64,000 bases of DNA from UBA1479 sp040221095 (GTDB taxonomy: Bacteria; Pseudomonadota; Alphaproteobacteria; Rhodospirillales; Casp-alpha2): NCBI GenBank assembly GCA_040221095.1, contig JAVJVP010000016.1, positions 124,001 to 188,000 of the forward strand. The letters are read 5' to 3'. The notes under the pieces are model-generated. The model was not told where the DNA came from and did not search any database. It was given only the letters and a program-made list of their open reading frames with translations. Positions 62,759 through 64,000 of the stretch are shown here, one piece after another (the stretch's first letter is position 1; every line of letters begins with the position of its first letter). Position numbers and translations under genes: made by a program.

Positions 62759-63784
62759 ATGCTGAAAACCACCGTCGCCGGAAGTTTGCCCAAACCCAGT
62801 TGGCTGGCCGAGCCGGAAAAGCTCTGGGCGCCCTGGAAGTTGGAGGGCGAAACCCTGTGGGAAGGCCAATGCGATGCCGCCCTCAACTGGATCAAGGTCC
62901 AGGAGGATGCGGGCATCGACATCGTTTCCGACGGCGAGCAGTTCCGGAAGCATTTCGTCCACGGTTTTCTGGAGTTCGTCGACGGCATCGACTGGGCCAA
63001 GATGACCACCATGGGCATCCGCGACAACCGCTACGACGCCGACGTGCCGACGGTGACCGGCAAGGTCAAGCGCCGCGAAAGCGCGCATTCCAAGTCCACC
63101 GCCTTCTGCCGCGAACACGCCAACGGCGGGCTCAAGATCACCATGCCCGGCCCCATGACCATCTGCGACACCATCGCCGACGAGGTCTATGGCAGGCGCG
63201 CCGACATGGCCATGGCCTTCGCGGAAATCCTCAATGAGGAAGCGCTCGAATTGCAGGCGCTCGGCGTCGACGTCATTCAGTTCGACGAGCCCGCCTTCAA
63301 CGTGTTCCTGGACGACGTCAAGGAATGGGGCGTCGCCTGCCTGAACCGGGCGTTTCAGGGCATCACCGTGAAGAAGGCCGTGCATATCTGTTACGGCTAC
63401 GGCATCGACGCCAACAACCAGTGGAAGGAAACGCTCGGCAACGAATGGCGCCAGTACGAGGAGACCTTCCCGGCCCTCAACGGCAGCGTGGTCGACCAGG
63501 TGTCCCTGGAATGCGCAGGGTCGCACGTCCCCCATTCGCTGATGAGCCTGCTCAAGGACAAGGAAGTGATGGTCGGCTCCATCGACGTCGCCAACTACAA
63601 CGTGGAGACGCCGGAACAGGTCGCCGAGGTCATCCGATCGGCCATGCGCTATGTCGATGCGGAACGCATCTACCCCTGCACCAACTGCGGCCTCGCCCCC
63701 TTCCCCCGCGCCGTCGCAGAGGGCAAATTGAAGGCGCTGGCCGCCGGGGCCGCCATCGTGCGCAAGGAACTGGGGGCCGCCTAG
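62759..63784 (+). CDS. Core-MetE-like cobalamin-independent methionine synthase family protein
   Basis: The 341-residue product corresponds to the C-terminal catalytic barrel of MetE only. TTVAGSLPKPSWL begins the barrel, VIQFDEPAFN and SLECAG lie on the active-site face, and zinc ligands fit the His/Cys pair in VHICYGYG and the cysteine in CTNCGLAP. The N-terminal MetE domain that binds folate polyglutamate is missing, as in core-MetE enzymes that may use other methyl donors. GGGAG precedes the ATG. The 184-base upstream gap shows no riboswitch I can recognise. Confidence 0.88.
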   Translation: MLKTTVAGSLPKPSWLAEPEKLWAPWKLEGETLWEGQCDAALNWIKVQEDAGIDIVSDGEQFRKHFVHGFLEFVDGIDWAKMTTMGIRDNRYDADVPTVTGKVKRRESAHSKSTAFCREHANGGLKITMPGPMTICDTIADEVYGRRADMAMAFAEILNEEALELQALGVDVIQFDEPAFNVFLDDVKEWGVACLNRAFQGITVKKAVHICYGYGIDANNQWKETLGNEWRQYEETFPALNGSVVDQVSLECAGSHVPHSLMSLLKDKEVMVGSIDVANYNVETPEQVAEVIRSAMRYVDAERIYPCTNCGLAPFPRAVAEGKLKALAAGAAIVRKELGAA

Positions 63785-63903
63785 ACCTTGCGCTAAACCC
63801 AGCACAGCACCTTTTCCCGCAAGCGCCCTTGCCTTGCGGGGCCTTACCGCATTAAACCAACGGTCCCGAATTCAGGATATCCAGCCGTTCCAGGGAGAGC
63901 CCC

Positions 63904-64000
63904 ATGGCCAAAACCTTCGACAAGTCCAAACTGCCCTCGCGCTACACCAGCCAGGGCCCGGCCAGTGCGCCGCACCGGTCCTACTACTACGCCATGGGCA
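63904..64000 (+). CDS. Dihydroxy-acid dehydratase family protein (IlvD/Edd), 5' end only
   Basis: The first 32 codons are present (MAKTFDKSKLPSRYTSQGPA..., then SAPHRSYYYAMG). This N terminus is typical of IlvD, which makes 2-oxoacids in branched-chain amino acid synthesis, and of related sugar-acid dehydratases. AGGGAG precedes the ATG. A hairpin CCCGCAAG/CTTGCGGG without U tract lies at 63816-63840 between it and the preceding gene. The rest lies outside the window. Confidence 0.8.
   Translation, partial: MAKTFDKSKLPSRYTSQGPASAPHRSYYYAMG

Noticed and set aside
61585..63237. A 550-codon plus-strand frame spanning the alcohol dehydrogenase and the start of the MetE-like gene
   Set aside because: It is antisense to one real gene and out of frame in the next; composition is shadow-like.

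Overview
The window is about 65 % GC and reads as the chromosome of an alphaproteobacterium, most likely a marine or soil Rhodospirillales-type organism. The evidence is gene order and family content: an SSB ending in DDEIPF, ssb next to gyrA-coaD, trmFO instead of trmA, and the alphaproteobacterial run dgt / SPOR / nagZ / scpA / scpB / tatABC / serS / surE / pcm / nlpD / DUF815 / yajC / secD / secF. No phage, integrase, transposase, CRISPR array or rRNA was seen. The assignment to an order is inference.

Layout. 1-2.3 kb: 5' part of a branched-chain amino-acid-type ABC importer operon (livH-livM-livG, leftward, livG cut by the window edge), then tRNA-Lys(UUU). 2.7-9.4 kb: coaD, gyrA, an orphan Cache/HAMP histidine kinase, ssb, an 81-aa protein and a 34-aa membrane microprotein, all leftward. 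9.7-12.6 kb: uvrA rightward. 12.7-18.2 kb: a catabolic unit of a TRAP transporter (dctP-dctQ-dctM) and a two-subunit aconitase-X enzyme, divergent from a GntR/HutC regulator with a tandem palindromic operator between them. 18.2-20.8 kb: CDP-alcohol phosphatidyltransferase, a hypothetical, a DUF1223 protein and a lipoprotein, ending in a REP-like element. 20.9-25.7 kb: acyl-CoA metabolism (CaiB-type CoA-transferase, acyl-CoA dehydrogenase, class I CoA-transferase pair). 25.8-27.6 kb: membrane rhodanese plus a pentapeptide-repeat protein. 27.8-38.6 kb: trmFO, a TPR-glycosyltransferase, a phytoene-synthase-fold protein, a COG3748 membrane protein, a nuclease remnant, an Mth938 protein, secF-secD-yajC and a DUF815 ATPase. 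38.6-50 kb: the cell-envelope and chromosome-segregation block nlpD-pcm-surE-serS-tatC-tatB-tatA-scpB-scpA-M50 protease-nagZ-SPOR-dgt. 50-58 kb: GlcG-like, erpA, xthA, an alpha/beta hydrolase, GFA protein, tag, periplasmic metallo-beta-lactamase-fold protein, WYL regulator with YciI-like partner, htpX, and a TauD-type dioxygenase coupled to a gamma-glutamylcyclotransferase-fold protein. 58-60 kb: three PAS_5-type proteins in alternating orientation. 60-64 kb: homoserine-dehydrogenase-like SAF oxidoreductase, Zn alcohol dehydrogenase, core-MetE-like methyltransferase and the start of an IlvD/Edd dehydratase.

Most of the window is housekeeping. The parts that deserve a second look are the divergent AcnX-TRAP-GntR unit, the alpha/beta hydrolase flanked by two copies of the xthA 3' end, the interrupted secDF / NDUFAF3-like / NDUFAF6-like neighbourhood, the PAS_5 triplet with shared regulatory DNA, and the microprotein between ssb and uvrA. 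Functions were assigned by reading motifs and gene order only; no database search was run.
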